This document shows positions 35,006 to 43,007 of a stretch of DNA of 64,000 bases, piece after piece. Positions within the stretch are counted from its first letter, which is position 1; each line of letters opens with the position of its first letter. Location: positions 12,194-76,193 of the forward strand of contig DITN01000094.1 in the NCBI GenBank assembly GCA_002422865.1, written 5' to 3'. The stretch comes from Bacteroidetes bacterium UBA6183 (lineage in GTDB: Bacteria > Bacteroidota > Bacteroidia > UKL13-3). Made by a program: the position numbers and the translations under genes. The notes under the pieces were generated by a model. It did no database searches. It saw nothing but the letters and a program-made list of their open reading frames with translations, and was not told the DNA's origin.

Positions 35006-36958
35006 ATGGGAAAAAAGAACATACTGCCTAAAAACAGCTTACAAAGGGCAGAGTACACAGCCTTACTAAACACGGTAAAAAACTACGAAGAACGTATCAA
35101 AGAAATTGAAGGTAGTTCATACTGGAAAATGTATTTGTTTTTTACCAAAACCAAACTCATTTTAACCAGCGACAGTTATTTAAAAGATACCCGTTGGCCT
35201 TTTATTCAAAGGTTGTTTTTCTTGTTTTCAAAACCGGGCTTAATGCTTGTTTATAAGTTTTTTAAGCAGCTATTTTCTATTTTATTAGGTGCAGTAAATT
35301 ATGTGTTGGGTATAAAAAAGGATGATGACGAAAGTGGATATAAGTCTTTTAAACAAAGACGTTTTCCACGCGAGGTTGATTTGGAAGCCATGGCACAAAA
35401 TATTGTTAACTTCAAACAACAACCACATGTGCAAATCTTTGTAAAGGTTGATGATGAGGACTTGTCGTTTTTGAATCAGTTTTTAAACGCCTTGCAAAGT
35501 CAAGTTTATCAGCACTTTTTTGTAAGTTTTATTGTTAATGATGAGTCGGATATGATAAACTACGTACTCAATAAAACCATCGAAAACGATTTCAGGTACA
35601 ACATCATATCCAACCAAAACAAACCCGAGTTGATTTGCGATTACGCTTTATTTACTTCTTTAAATTGCATTTTAAGAGCCGATTGTTTGTACGAGTTTGT
35701 CAATGAAATTAACAAATCGGGCAAACCACAATTTATATATACTGATAATGATTTTTTTGATCCACTGAGCGTCAACGAAACCATCAACCCATATTTTAAA
35801 CCAGATTGGAGTCCGCATACCATTTTATCGCGTAACTATATTGGCAATTTATTTTTAGTACATAAAGATACATACCACAAAGTTGCTGTTGCACAGTTTG
35901 ATAATTTTTATGGTTTAATTTTAGGATTTACCCATCGGCAAACAACAGTAAAACACATATCAAAAGTGTTGTACCACGAGTATAAAGAGGAAGTTACCAT
36001 TGATAAAATACACCAAAACCACATTACACTAAATCACTTTTTACATCAACATTACCAAGGCGCGTATGCCCGTGTGTCTGATGCGTCATTTGGTTGTTTT
36101 GAGCCTGTGTTTAAGATGGAAAACCCTCTAGTATCCATTATCATTCCATCAAAAAACAAATCGGATATTTTAGATGCTTGTCTGCAATCCATTACCTCTA
36201 TTTCTAAGTATACCAATTACGAAATCATTATTATTGATAACGGCAGTACGGAGAAAAGTTTTTTCAGTTCGGTAGCGCAGTGGGAGTATAATTATCCGGG
36301 TGTAATTAAAAGTTACCGAATGGATATTCCCTTTAACTATTCGGTATTAAACAACAATGCGGTACAACACGCAAAAGGAGAGTACTTGTTGTTTTTAAAT
36401 AATGACACACAACTTATATCTGAAAATTTAATTGAAGAGTTGGTGAAAATTGCACAGCTCGAAAACGTTGGAGGAGTTGGCCCTAAGCTATTATACCCAA
36501 ACAATACCATACAACATGCGGGTATTGTATTATCGCTTGATGAAACAGGAGCACATATTTACTCAGGTGCACACAAGGATACCGCAGGTTATTTTAATAA
36601 CGTAAATTGCTTAACCAACTACAGTGCTGTTACTGGTGCTTGTATGATGATTAAACGAAACAAGTTTATACAAGTTGGTGGTTTTGACGAGAACCTTGCA
36701 GTGGATTGTAACGATTTGGAGTTATGTTGTAAGCTACAGAGTAAGGGTTATTACAATGTGTATGTACCATGGGTTAAAATGTACCACCACGAGTGTTTAA
36801 CACGCGGTAATCCAATTATCAGTAGCCAATCAATGGCCAAACAATCAATGGAGAAACAGTACTTTAAACAAAAATGGGATGTGCTTATTAAAAATGACCC
36901 CTTTTATAGTAAAAACCTCACCAAGGTTTCTAAGTATTTTGAAATAAACAACGCTTAA
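35006..36958 (+). CDS. Two-domain GT2-type glycosyltransferase (650 aa)
   Basis: An N-terminal helical region (~1-125, with a hydrophobic stretch LMLVYKFFKQLFSILL) leads into a degenerate GT-A-like domain (~130-360, with IYTDNDFFDP). A full GT2 domain follows at ~375-640: NPLVSIIIPSKNKSDILD, FLNNDTQLISENLI as the DxD-equivalent, and FDENLAVDCNDLELCCKL. The last part is like rhamnosyltransferase-type GT2 enzymes that build O-antigen chains. The first domain may be inactive or may use another acceptor. It is in the polysaccharide export operon. Confidence 0.88.
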   Translation: MGKKNILPKNSLQRAEYTALLNTVKNYEERIKEIEGSSYWKMYLFFTKTKLILTSDSYLKDTRWPFIQRLFFLFSKPGLMLVYKFFKQLFSILLGAVNYVLGIKKDDDESGYKSFKQRRFPREVDLEAMAQNIVNFKQQPHVQIFVKVDDEDLSFLNQFLNALQSQVYQHFFVSFIVNDESDMINYVLNKTIENDFRYNIISNQNKPELICDYALFTSLNCILRADCLYEFVNEINKSGKPQFIYTDNDFFDPLSVNETINPYFKPDWSPHTILSRNYIGNLFLVHKDTYHKVAVAQFDNFYGLILGFTHRQTTVKHISKVLYHEYKEEVTIDKIHQNHITLNHFLHQHYQGAYARVSDASFGCFEPVFKMENPLVSIIIPSKNKSDILDACLQSITSISKYTNYEIIIIDNGSTEKSFFSSVAQWEYNYPGVIKSYRMDIPFNYSVLNNNAVQHAKGEYLLFLNNDTQLISENLIEELVKIAQLENVGGVGPKLLYPNNTIQHAGIVLSLDETGAHIYSGAHKDTAGYFNNVNCLTNYSAVTGACMMIKRNKFIQVGGFDENLAVDCNDLELCCKLQSKGYYNVYVPWVKMYHHECLTRGNPIISSQSMAKQSMEKQYFKQKWDVLIKNDPFYSKNLTKVSKYFEINNA

Positions 36959-36959
36959 T

Positions 36960-39071
36960 ATGGCAGCGCAAAATATCATATTCAGTTTTATTGTTCCGGT
37001 ATATAACACCGGTAACTTTATATACGAAACATTAGATTCGATCAACAACCAAGATTTCAATTTGAATAAGATAGAAGTGATTGTTGTTAACGATTGCTCT
37101 ACCGATGATTTTACCAATTCGATTATTAAGCAATTGGCTGAGAGTGGGTCGTATAAAAACCTTCACGTACAAATCATTCAGAACCCAACCAATAAGTGGC
37201 TTGCAGAAACAAGGAACATTGGAGCACGGAAAGCCACTGGTAAATATTTGGTTTGTTTAGACAGTGACGATACCATTGAACGTGATTTTTTAAAATTAAG
37301 TTTATTAACCTTTGCGGCATATCCAACAGCCTCATGGGTATATCCAAGTGTGCGTAAATTCGGGTACAAAAACCAGTCAGATATTGCACCTTTTTACAGT
37401 GCAAAAAATTTGTTTCTGCAAAACTATTTGGTAGCGGTATCTCCGGTTAAACGTTCGCTTTGGAACGAATTAAACGGACAAAGAACACTGCATTTGGCCA
37501 ATGGTGTTAAGTTATACGAAGACTGGGATTTTTGGCAACGTGCCATTGGTAAAGGCGCTTACGGTGTTCCAATAAAAAAGGTACTTTTTAATTACCGACA
37601 AAACATTCGATCGTTGGTTACGCGCAGTGAGGAGGAAGGAAGTTTATCCAGTTTATTGGCTTACAAAAAAAATTGGTCGAGTTTATTTGGTATCAAAAAA
37701 TCTCAGCGCGAGTTTCAGTTGGTTAACTATAACCATACGGTTAACAGGTCATTGATAAATCGCATGTTTCAAAAAGTGTCGCGGTTAACCATTAAACGCA
37801 CATTTGCCAATGTAAAACCTAAAGATATACTCTTGTATTTGTTCTGGACATCAAAGTTTATTGAGCAAAAAATGAATCCGGTGGTGAAATACACCAAAGC
37901 ACACAAAATGGCCGGTTTTATTGAAGGGTTTAAGTTAGATTTTGACAAAACATTTCCGGTATGTGCTGCTCCATCAAACCAAGTGCTTGTTACCCATTTT
38001 TGGTGGCATGTAGGTGGTGCCGAAAATATTTTGTTGAGTTACATCAAAGAGTTAAAACTTAAAAACCTAAATGTTACTGATGTTGTAATAAAAGGAGCAG
38101 ACACATCCGGTGCATTAAAAAATGAATTTGCCAAACATACTGATGGTCAATTTGCTTTAGAGGATGTTGCACACGGTCCATATCCAATGCTTTTGGCATT
38201 GTGGGAGATTATAAAAACCGAAAAACCCAGGGTAATACTTAACATGAGTAACCCGCTTTTGTATATACTTAGTCCGCTGATTAAAGAAAAATTTCCCAAT
38301 ACCATTATTTACGATTTGTTGCATTGCGAAGACTATGATGATAATGGCTGGTTTGAGGCCGCTTATCAATATCAAAACTACATAGATAAACGTATAGTAA
38401 CCAGTGATTTTTGGAAAGAAGTATTGATAAAAAAATACAACGAAAATGCGACTAAAATAGAGGTAATATACAACATGATTGATTACGATCGTTTTAGCAC
38501 AAACACTTTTACGCGTAGTCAATTATTAGATAAATACGGCATTGATGGCAATAAAAAAATAATTGGCTCATTGGGTAGATTACAATGGCAAAAACGTCCG
38601 GATATTTTTGTGCGCGTGGCCGAGCTGATGCAAAACAATAAGGATTACCATTTTGTAATGGCAGGTGATGGTGATATGTACGCAGGGTTAGCCGACAGGA
38701 TAAAAAGGCTTACTAACCTCACCTACATTGGTGCCACCAAAAATCCGGAGCAGGTATATCCGATGTTTGATGTAGCTGTTTTCCCAAGTAAATATGAAGG
38801 TTATCCACTTGTGGGCATAGAGTGCGCTTATATAGGATTACCAATTATTGCTGCCAATATTGTTGGTTTCCGTGAGCAAATTGAAAATGGAAATATTGGT
38901 TTGTTGTATGATATTAGAGGTGACGAAGAAGATGCCGAAAGCATAAAACAAATATTGGTAAATAACTACGAACACTTAATTACCTTAGGTAAAAACGGGC
39001 CTGATTTTGTAAATAAATACCATAACCGAGAAGTAATTAAAGAAGACATAAGAAAAGTGTTTGGCTTATAA
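36960..39071 (+). CDS. Bifunctional GT2-GT4 glycosyltransferase (703 aa)
   Basis: Two transferases are fused. The N-terminal GT2 (~1-260) shows FSFIVPVYNTGN and the DxD-type CLDSDDTIERDF. The C-terminal GT4 (~335-700, GT-B fold) shows VTHFWWHVGGAE, IGSLGRLQWQKRPDIF and VFPSKYEGYPLVGIECAY. It probably adds two sugars in succession to the exported polysaccharide. It starts 1 bp after the previous gene ends, as the last gene of the four-gene operon. Confidence 0.92.
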   Translation: MAAQNIIFSFIVPVYNTGNFIYETLDSINNQDFNLNKIEVIVVNDCSTDDFTNSIIKQLAESGSYKNLHVQIIQNPTNKWLAETRNIGARKATGKYLVCLDSDDTIERDFLKLSLLTFAAYPTASWVYPSVRKFGYKNQSDIAPFYSAKNLFLQNYLVAVSPVKRSLWNELNGQRTLHLANGVKLYEDWDFWQRAIGKGAYGVPIKKVLFNYRQNIRSLVTRSEEEGSLSSLLAYKKNWSSLFGIKKSQREFQLVNYNHTVNRSLINRMFQKVSRLTIKRTFANVKPKDILLYLFWTSKFIEQKMNPVVKYTKAHKMAGFIEGFKLDFDKTFPVCAAPSNQVLVTHFWWHVGGAENILLSYIKELKLKNLNVTDVVIKGADTSGALKNEFAKHTDGQFALEDVAHGPYPMLLALWEIIKTEKPRVILNMSNPLLYILSPLIKEKFPNTIIYDLLHCEDYDDNGWFEAAYQYQNYIDKRIVTSDFWKEVLIKKYNENATKIEVIYNMIDYDRFSTNTFTRSQLLDKYGIDGNKKIIGSLGRLQWQKRPDIFVRVAELMQNNKDYHFVMAGDGDMYAGLADRIKRLTNLTYIGATKNPEQVYPMFDVAVFPSKYEGYPLVGIECAYIGLPIIAANIVGFREQIENGNIGLLYDIRGDEEDAESIKQILVNNYEHLITLGKNGPDFVNKYHNREVIKEDIRKVFGL

Positions 39072-39201
39072 TTAATTACAGCGGCCATTATTCGTTAATT
39101 TTCATGGTACAACACAAAAGGGCTTAAAAATAATTAGCCAGTATTTTCTACAACCTTATCATTATATACTATACCCCTCGCACAGATTGGTGTAAAATAA
39201 A

Positions 39202-39229
39202 AAATCCTGAACCGTAAAGTTCAGGATTT
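39202..39229. terminator. Hairpin between glycosyltransferase operon and tRNA region
   Basis: AAATCCTGAAC pairs with GTTCAGGATTT over a 6-nt loop, flanked by A-rich and T-rich sequence. It may terminate transcription in both directions and it precedes the degenerate tRNA-Phe copy. Confidence 0.7.
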
Positions 39230-39232
39230 AAA

Positions 39233-39280
39233 TGTGGTGTGGGAGTCCCGAGAACTCTGGAGAACCCCCGACACAAAGTC
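39233..39280 (-). pseudogene. Degenerate duplicate of the tRNA-Phe 3' part
   Basis: The plus strand tgtggtgtgggag...aacccccgacacaaag matches the 3' half of tRNA-Phe at 39323-39358 with some inserted and changed bases. The 5' half is missing. A hairpin precedes each copy, so the whole hairpin-plus-tRNA-end unit seems duplicated. It could be a remnant of an old integration event or a local duplication. Confidence 0.6.
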
Positions 39281-39291
39281 GCAAAAAATAA

Positions 39292-39319
39292 AAAACCTCG
39301 AACATAAGTTCGAGGTTTT
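39292..39319 (-). terminator. Terminator of tRNA-Phe
   Basis: AAAACCTCGAAC and GTTCGAGGTTTT form a strong stem right after the tRNA 3' end on the minus strand, followed by a T-rich stretch (TTTTTTATTT). Confidence 0.85.
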
Positions 39320-39324
39320 GTTTG

Positions 39325-39397
39325 TGGTGTGGGAGGGAATCGAACCCCCGACACAAAGATTTTCAGTCTTTTGCTCTACCGACTGAGCTACCGCACC
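39325..39397 (-). tRNA. tRNA-Phe (anticodon GAA)
   Basis: The minus strand folds as GGTGCGG-TA-GCTC...GAGC, anticodon stem with loop CTGAAAA (anticodon GAA), T arm GGGGG-TTCGATT-CCCTC, acceptor CCACACC and discriminator A. The acceptor has a C5-A68 mismatch, and CCA is not encoded. A strong promoter lies 15 nt upstream. Confidence 0.93.
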
Positions 39398-39412
39398 ATC
39401 TTTTGAGGAGTG

Positions 39413-39443
39413 CAAATGTAAAAATAAAATCTATTTCTGCAAA
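39413..39443 (-). promoter_or_regulatory. Promoter of tRNA-Phe (TTTG-N19-TACATTTG)
   Basis: On the minus strand TTTG (39443-39440) is followed after 19 bp by TACATTTG (39420-39413), an exact match to the Bacteroidota promoter consensus. The tRNA begins 15 nt downstream. Confidence 0.75.
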
Positions 39444-39531
39444 TAATTGTTTCATTTTAAATAAAAATTCCCTGCCTGCCTACTCAAAAAAATGTTTTAT
39501 AATTGTGCACTAAGCACAGCAAAATAACTGT

Positions 39532-40839
39532 ATGATAGCACAAATACTATTTGTAATAATTGCGGCCGTTGCCACGTATTTTTTTGTTAAAAACCTGAAA
39601 ACCATCAGAAGAAACATTTTGTTGGGTAAGGATGTAGACTTAAGTGATAACCAACCTGAGCGCTGGAAAACCATGCTAAAAGTGGCTTTTGGGCAAACAA
39701 AAATGGCGGCACGTCCTGTTCCTTTTGTATTACATTTGTTGGTATATGTGGGCTTTGTGCTTATTAATATTGAAGTTTTAGAAATACTTATCGATGGTAT
39801 TTTTGGCACACACCGTGTACTTTCGGTATTGGGTTCGGTGTATAATTTGGCCATTGGCTTTTTCGAAATATTGGCCTTTGGTGTATTGGTAGCTTGTGTA
39901 ATTTTTTTAACGCGCAGGTATGTAGTAAAGTTAGCGCGCTTTCAAAGCCCCGAGTTACAAGGTCAGCCTAACAAAGATGCCACCACCATTTTAATTGTAG
40001 AAATTGTATTAATGGCTGCATTATTAAAAATGAATGCTGCCGACCAAATTTTACAATCTCGCGGTGCTGATCATTACATCAATGCAGGCTCATTTCCTAT
40101 TAGCAGCTGGTTGTTTGCTCCCATGTTTAATGGTTTTTCTGATGGTACTTTGGTACTTATGGAACGTGCCGCTTGGTGGTTTCATATTATAGGCATTTTT
40201 GCTTTTATGAATTACCTGCCTTTTAGCAAGCATTTCCACATTATTATGGCTTTCCCTAATACGTTTTATTCAAACCTTAAACCTAAGGGTGACTTAAATA
40301 ATATGGCCAGTGTTACGCAAGAAGTAAAACTAATGTTAGACTCAAGTGCTGCAACTCCAGAGGGATATCAACCACCAACAAGTTTTGGTGTTAAGGATGT
40401 GCAAGACTTAACATGGAAAAACCTAATGGATGCATACACCTGCACCGAGTGTGGCCGTTGTACCAGCAGCTGCCCGCAAAATATTACAGGTAAGTTGTTA
40501 TCGCCACGTAAAATTGTAATGGATGTGCGTGATAGGTTAGAAGAAGTAGGTAAAAATATAGATGCCAATAACGGAACTTTTGTTGATGATGGTAAAAACC
40601 TGCACAGTTATGTATCCGAAGAAGAGTTGTGGGCTTGTAATACTTGTAATGCTTGTGTAGAGGCATGTCCGGTAAATATTAATCCAATGGAAATGATTGT
40701 AGAAATGCGCAGGTTTAAAGTGATGGAACAATCGTCAGCACCGGGTTCATTAAACAATATGTTTAATAACTTAGAAAACAACCAAGCCCCTTGGCAGTTT
40801 AGCCCAATGGATAGAGCCAATTGGACTAAAGAAGATTAA
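39532..40839 (+). CDS. Membrane-bound (Fe-S) heterodisulfide reductase-like protein
   Basis: The 435-residue protein has about five membrane segments in residues 1-240 and then a cytoplasmic dicluster ferredoxin domain. The two [4Fe-4S] motifs are C304-x2-C307-x2-C310-x3-C314-P (TECGRCTSSCP) and C369-x2-C372-x2-C375-x3-C379-P. Such HdrC/GlpC-like proteins pass electrons between quinones and a partner reductase encoded elsewhere. No catalytic CCG-domain partner follows in the window. A TTCG-loop terminator lies right after. Confidence 0.9.
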   Translation: MIAQILFVIIAAVATYFFVKNLKTIRRNILLGKDVDLSDNQPERWKTMLKVAFGQTKMAARPVPFVLHLLVYVGFVLINIEVLEILIDGIFGTHRVLSVLGSVYNLAIGFFEILAFGVLVACVIFLTRRYVVKLARFQSPELQGQPNKDATTILIVEIVLMAALLKMNAADQILQSRGADHYINAGSFPISSWLFAPMFNGFSDGTLVLMERAAWWFHIIGIFAFMNYLPFSKHFHIIMAFPNTFYSNLKPKGDLNNMASVTQEVKLMLDSSAATPEGYQPPTSFGVKDVQDLTWKNLMDAYTCTECGRCTSSCPQNITGKLLSPRKIVMDVRDRLEEVGKNIDANNGTFVDDGKNLHSYVSEEELWACNTCNACVEACPVNINPMEMIVEMRRFKVMEQSSAPGSLNNMFNNLENNQAPWQFSPMDRANWTKED

Positions 40840-40847
40840 TATACATA

Positions 40848-40869
40848 AACCTACTTCGGTAGGTTTTTT
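40848..40869 (+). terminator. Terminator after the Fe-S protein gene
   Basis: AACCTAC-TTCG-GTAGGTT with a UUCG tetraloop followed by a T-run, 9 bp past the stop codon and 19 bp before the selU start. Confidence 0.88.
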
Positions 40870-40887
40870 CTTTTATAAAAGCATAAC

Positions 40888-41955
40888 ATGCCAGTTACGA
40901 AAGTTGATGTAAGTACGTTTTTAGAACTAGCCAAAAGCAATCCTGTTTTTGATGTACGCAGTCCGCAGGAATATGCTTATGCGCATATACCCGGTTCTCT
41001 ATCATTGCCTATTTTTAATGATGAACAGCGTGCCGAAATTGGAACTACCTACAAACAAATTAGCAGGCAAGATGCTATAAAAATTGGCTTGAAATATTTT
41101 GGTCCACAACTAAATACTTATGTAAGCATAGTTGAAGAGACGCTTAAAAAATATACAAGTAACAACAACCAAAAAGTATTGGTGCATTGCTGGCGTGGCG
41201 GTATGCGTAGTGGCGCTATGGCTTGGTTGCTTGGTTTTTATGGGTTTGATGTGGTGTTGTTAGAGGGTGGTTACAAAGCCTACCGTAATGATGTACTACA
41301 TCGGTTGGGCTTACCCTACCAATTTAATGTATTAGGCGGATATACCGGAAGCGGTAAAACGGAAGTTTTGTTGGAACTTAAAAAGCAGCATCATGCCGTT
41401 ATCGATTTAGAAGGTATTGCTTGTCATAAGGGTTCTTCGTTTGGTGCACTGGGCATGAAAGAACAGCCATCACAAGAGCAGTTCGAAAATAATTTGGCCC
41501 AGGAATTAACAGGGTATTTTCACATAGATGAAGCTCAAAATTTTCATCAACCCAAACCTATTTGGATTGAAAATGAAAGCCAACGTATTGGTTTAATCAA
41601 CCTGCCTAAACCATTTTATGAAACCATTTTAGTAGGTAAAGTATTTGTGTTAAATATTCCTTTTGATGAACGTTTAAAGTTTATTACCGAGTACTACGGA
41701 AAATTTGATAAGGATAAGTTGGTTACCGGCATTATGCGCATACAAAAACGTCTGGGTGGACTGGATACCAAAAATGCCATCAACTTTTTGTTAGAAGGTG
41801 ATGTTACATCATGCTTTAAAATTTTGTTGAGTTATTACGATAAACAATACCAGCAATCTGCTGAAAAAAATTCAAGGCAAGCAATAATCATTCAATCTGT
41901 TGTGGTTCATGCAAAAGCCAATGCTTCATTACTTTTAAACCCCGATGTAAAATAA
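40888..41955 (+). CDS. selU: tRNA 2-selenouridine synthase
   Basis: The 355-residue enzyme (also called MnmH/YbbB) replaces sulfur with selenium at the wobble uridine of tRNAs for Lys, Glu and Gln. An N-terminal rhodanese domain has the catalytic C101 in VHCWRGGMRSG. A P-loop domain follows with GGYTGSGKTEV (~150-160), as in other members. It starts with ATG at 40888 and ends 1 bp before selD, which makes the selenophosphate donor, so the two form an operon. Confidence 0.95.
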   Translation: MPVTKVDVSTFLELAKSNPVFDVRSPQEYAYAHIPGSLSLPIFNDEQRAEIGTTYKQISRQDAIKIGLKYFGPQLNTYVSIVEETLKKYTSNNNQKVLVHCWRGGMRSGAMAWLLGFYGFDVVLLEGGYKAYRNDVLHRLGLPYQFNVLGGYTGSGKTEVLLELKKQHHAVIDLEGIACHKGSSFGALGMKEQPSQEQFENNLAQELTGYFHIDEAQNFHQPKPIWIENESQRIGLINLPKPFYETILVGKVFVLNIPFDERLKFITEYYGKFDKDKLVTGIMRIQKRLGGLDTKNAINFLLEGDVTSCFKILLSYYDKQYQQSAEKNSRQAIIIQSVVVHAKANASLLLNPDVK

Positions 41956-41956
41956 G

Positions 41957-43003
41957 ATGACACCTATTAAATTAACTCAATTTGCCAAGGGTGCAGGTTG
42001 TGGTTGTAAAATTGCCCCCTCGGTTTTAGAAAGTATTTTATCATCAAGCCGTATCTCTTCACTAGTCAACACCAATTTAATGGTAGGTAACAGCAGTAAC
42101 GATGATGCTGCTGTTTACAATTTAGGAAATGGTTCGGCATTAATTGTTACAGCCGATTTTTTTATGCCTATTGTGGATGATGCATTTACGTTTGGACAGG
42201 TAGCTGCTGCAAATGCATTAAGTGATGTATATGCAATGGGCGGTAAACCAATTACTGCAATTGCAATATTGGGTTGGCCTATTGATAAAATTCCGGCAGA
42301 AGTTGCTGCTCAAGTAATGGATGGAGCAAGATCAATTTGCGAAAAGGCTGGCATTGTTATTTCTGGTGGACATACCATTGATGCACCCGAGCCATTTTTT
42401 GGTTTATCTGTAAACGGTTTGGCTCAAATTCAACACATCAAACAAAACAATACTGCTCAAGAAGGGGATGTAATTTTATTAACTAAACCCATTGGTGTTG
42501 GGATATTGGCTACTGCACAAAAGCGTGGCTTAATAACAGATGAGCACCAAGATATTTTAGAGAAGCAACTTGCCCGACTAAATGATTTTGGTGAGCTATT
42601 GGGTAAAGAAAAAGCAGTGCATGCCATGACTGATGTTACCGGATTTGGCTTGCTTGGTCATTTGGTTGAAATGAGCGAGGGAAGTGGTTTAACCGCTGAA
42701 ATCACGTACGCATCAATACCCAAAATACAAGCGGCAATTGATTACGCAAAACAAGGAATTTTACCTGATGCGACTTATAGAAACTGGAATGCTTATGGTG
42801 ATAAAATAAACTTATTACCAAGTGTTGATGCCACCGAAGCTTTTATGCTTTTACCCGATCCGCAAACCAACGGAGGTTTATTAATTGCGGTAGATTCGAG
42901 TGCAGTTGATGATATCATTAAACTGGCCGAAGCAAATGGTGTGCAAGCTTCACAAATTGGTTTATTTACTACCAAGGCTGATAAAACGATTAACGTAATT
43001 TAG
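41957..43003 (+). CDS. selD: Selenide, water dikinase
   Basis: The 348-residue enzyme makes selenophosphate from selenide and ATP. The N-terminal active-site segment is KGAGCGCKIAP (C15, C17, K18), matching the Cys17/Lys20 region of E. coli SelD with a cysteine rather than selenocysteine. The ATP-binding AIRS-like fold contains the conserved SNDDAAVY and ITDVTGFGLLGH-type phrases (here MTDVTGFGLLGHL). The linkage to selU and the absence of selA/selB here suggest that selenium goes to tRNA modification. Confidence 0.96.
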   Translation: MTPIKLTQFAKGAGCGCKIAPSVLESILSSSRISSLVNTNLMVGNSSNDDAAVYNLGNGSALIVTADFFMPIVDDAFTFGQVAAANALSDVYAMGGKPITAIAILGWPIDKIPAEVAAQVMDGARSICEKAGIVISGGHTIDAPEPFFGLSVNGLAQIQHIKQNNTAQEGDVILLTKPIGVGILATAQKRGLITDEHQDILEKQLARLNDFGELLGKEKAVHAMTDVTGFGLLGHLVEMSEGSGLTAEITYASIPKIQAAIDYAKQGILPDATYRNWNAYGDKINLLPSVDATEAFMLLPDPQTNGGLLIAVDSSAVDDIIKLAEANGVQASQIGLFTTKADKTINVI

Positions 43004-43007
43004 TTGA

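Noticed and set aside
39169..39415. Short open frames of 61 and 64 residues over the tRNA-Phe region
   Set aside because: They read across a tRNA, a degenerate copy of it and two hairpins. The tRNA fold explains the sequence.
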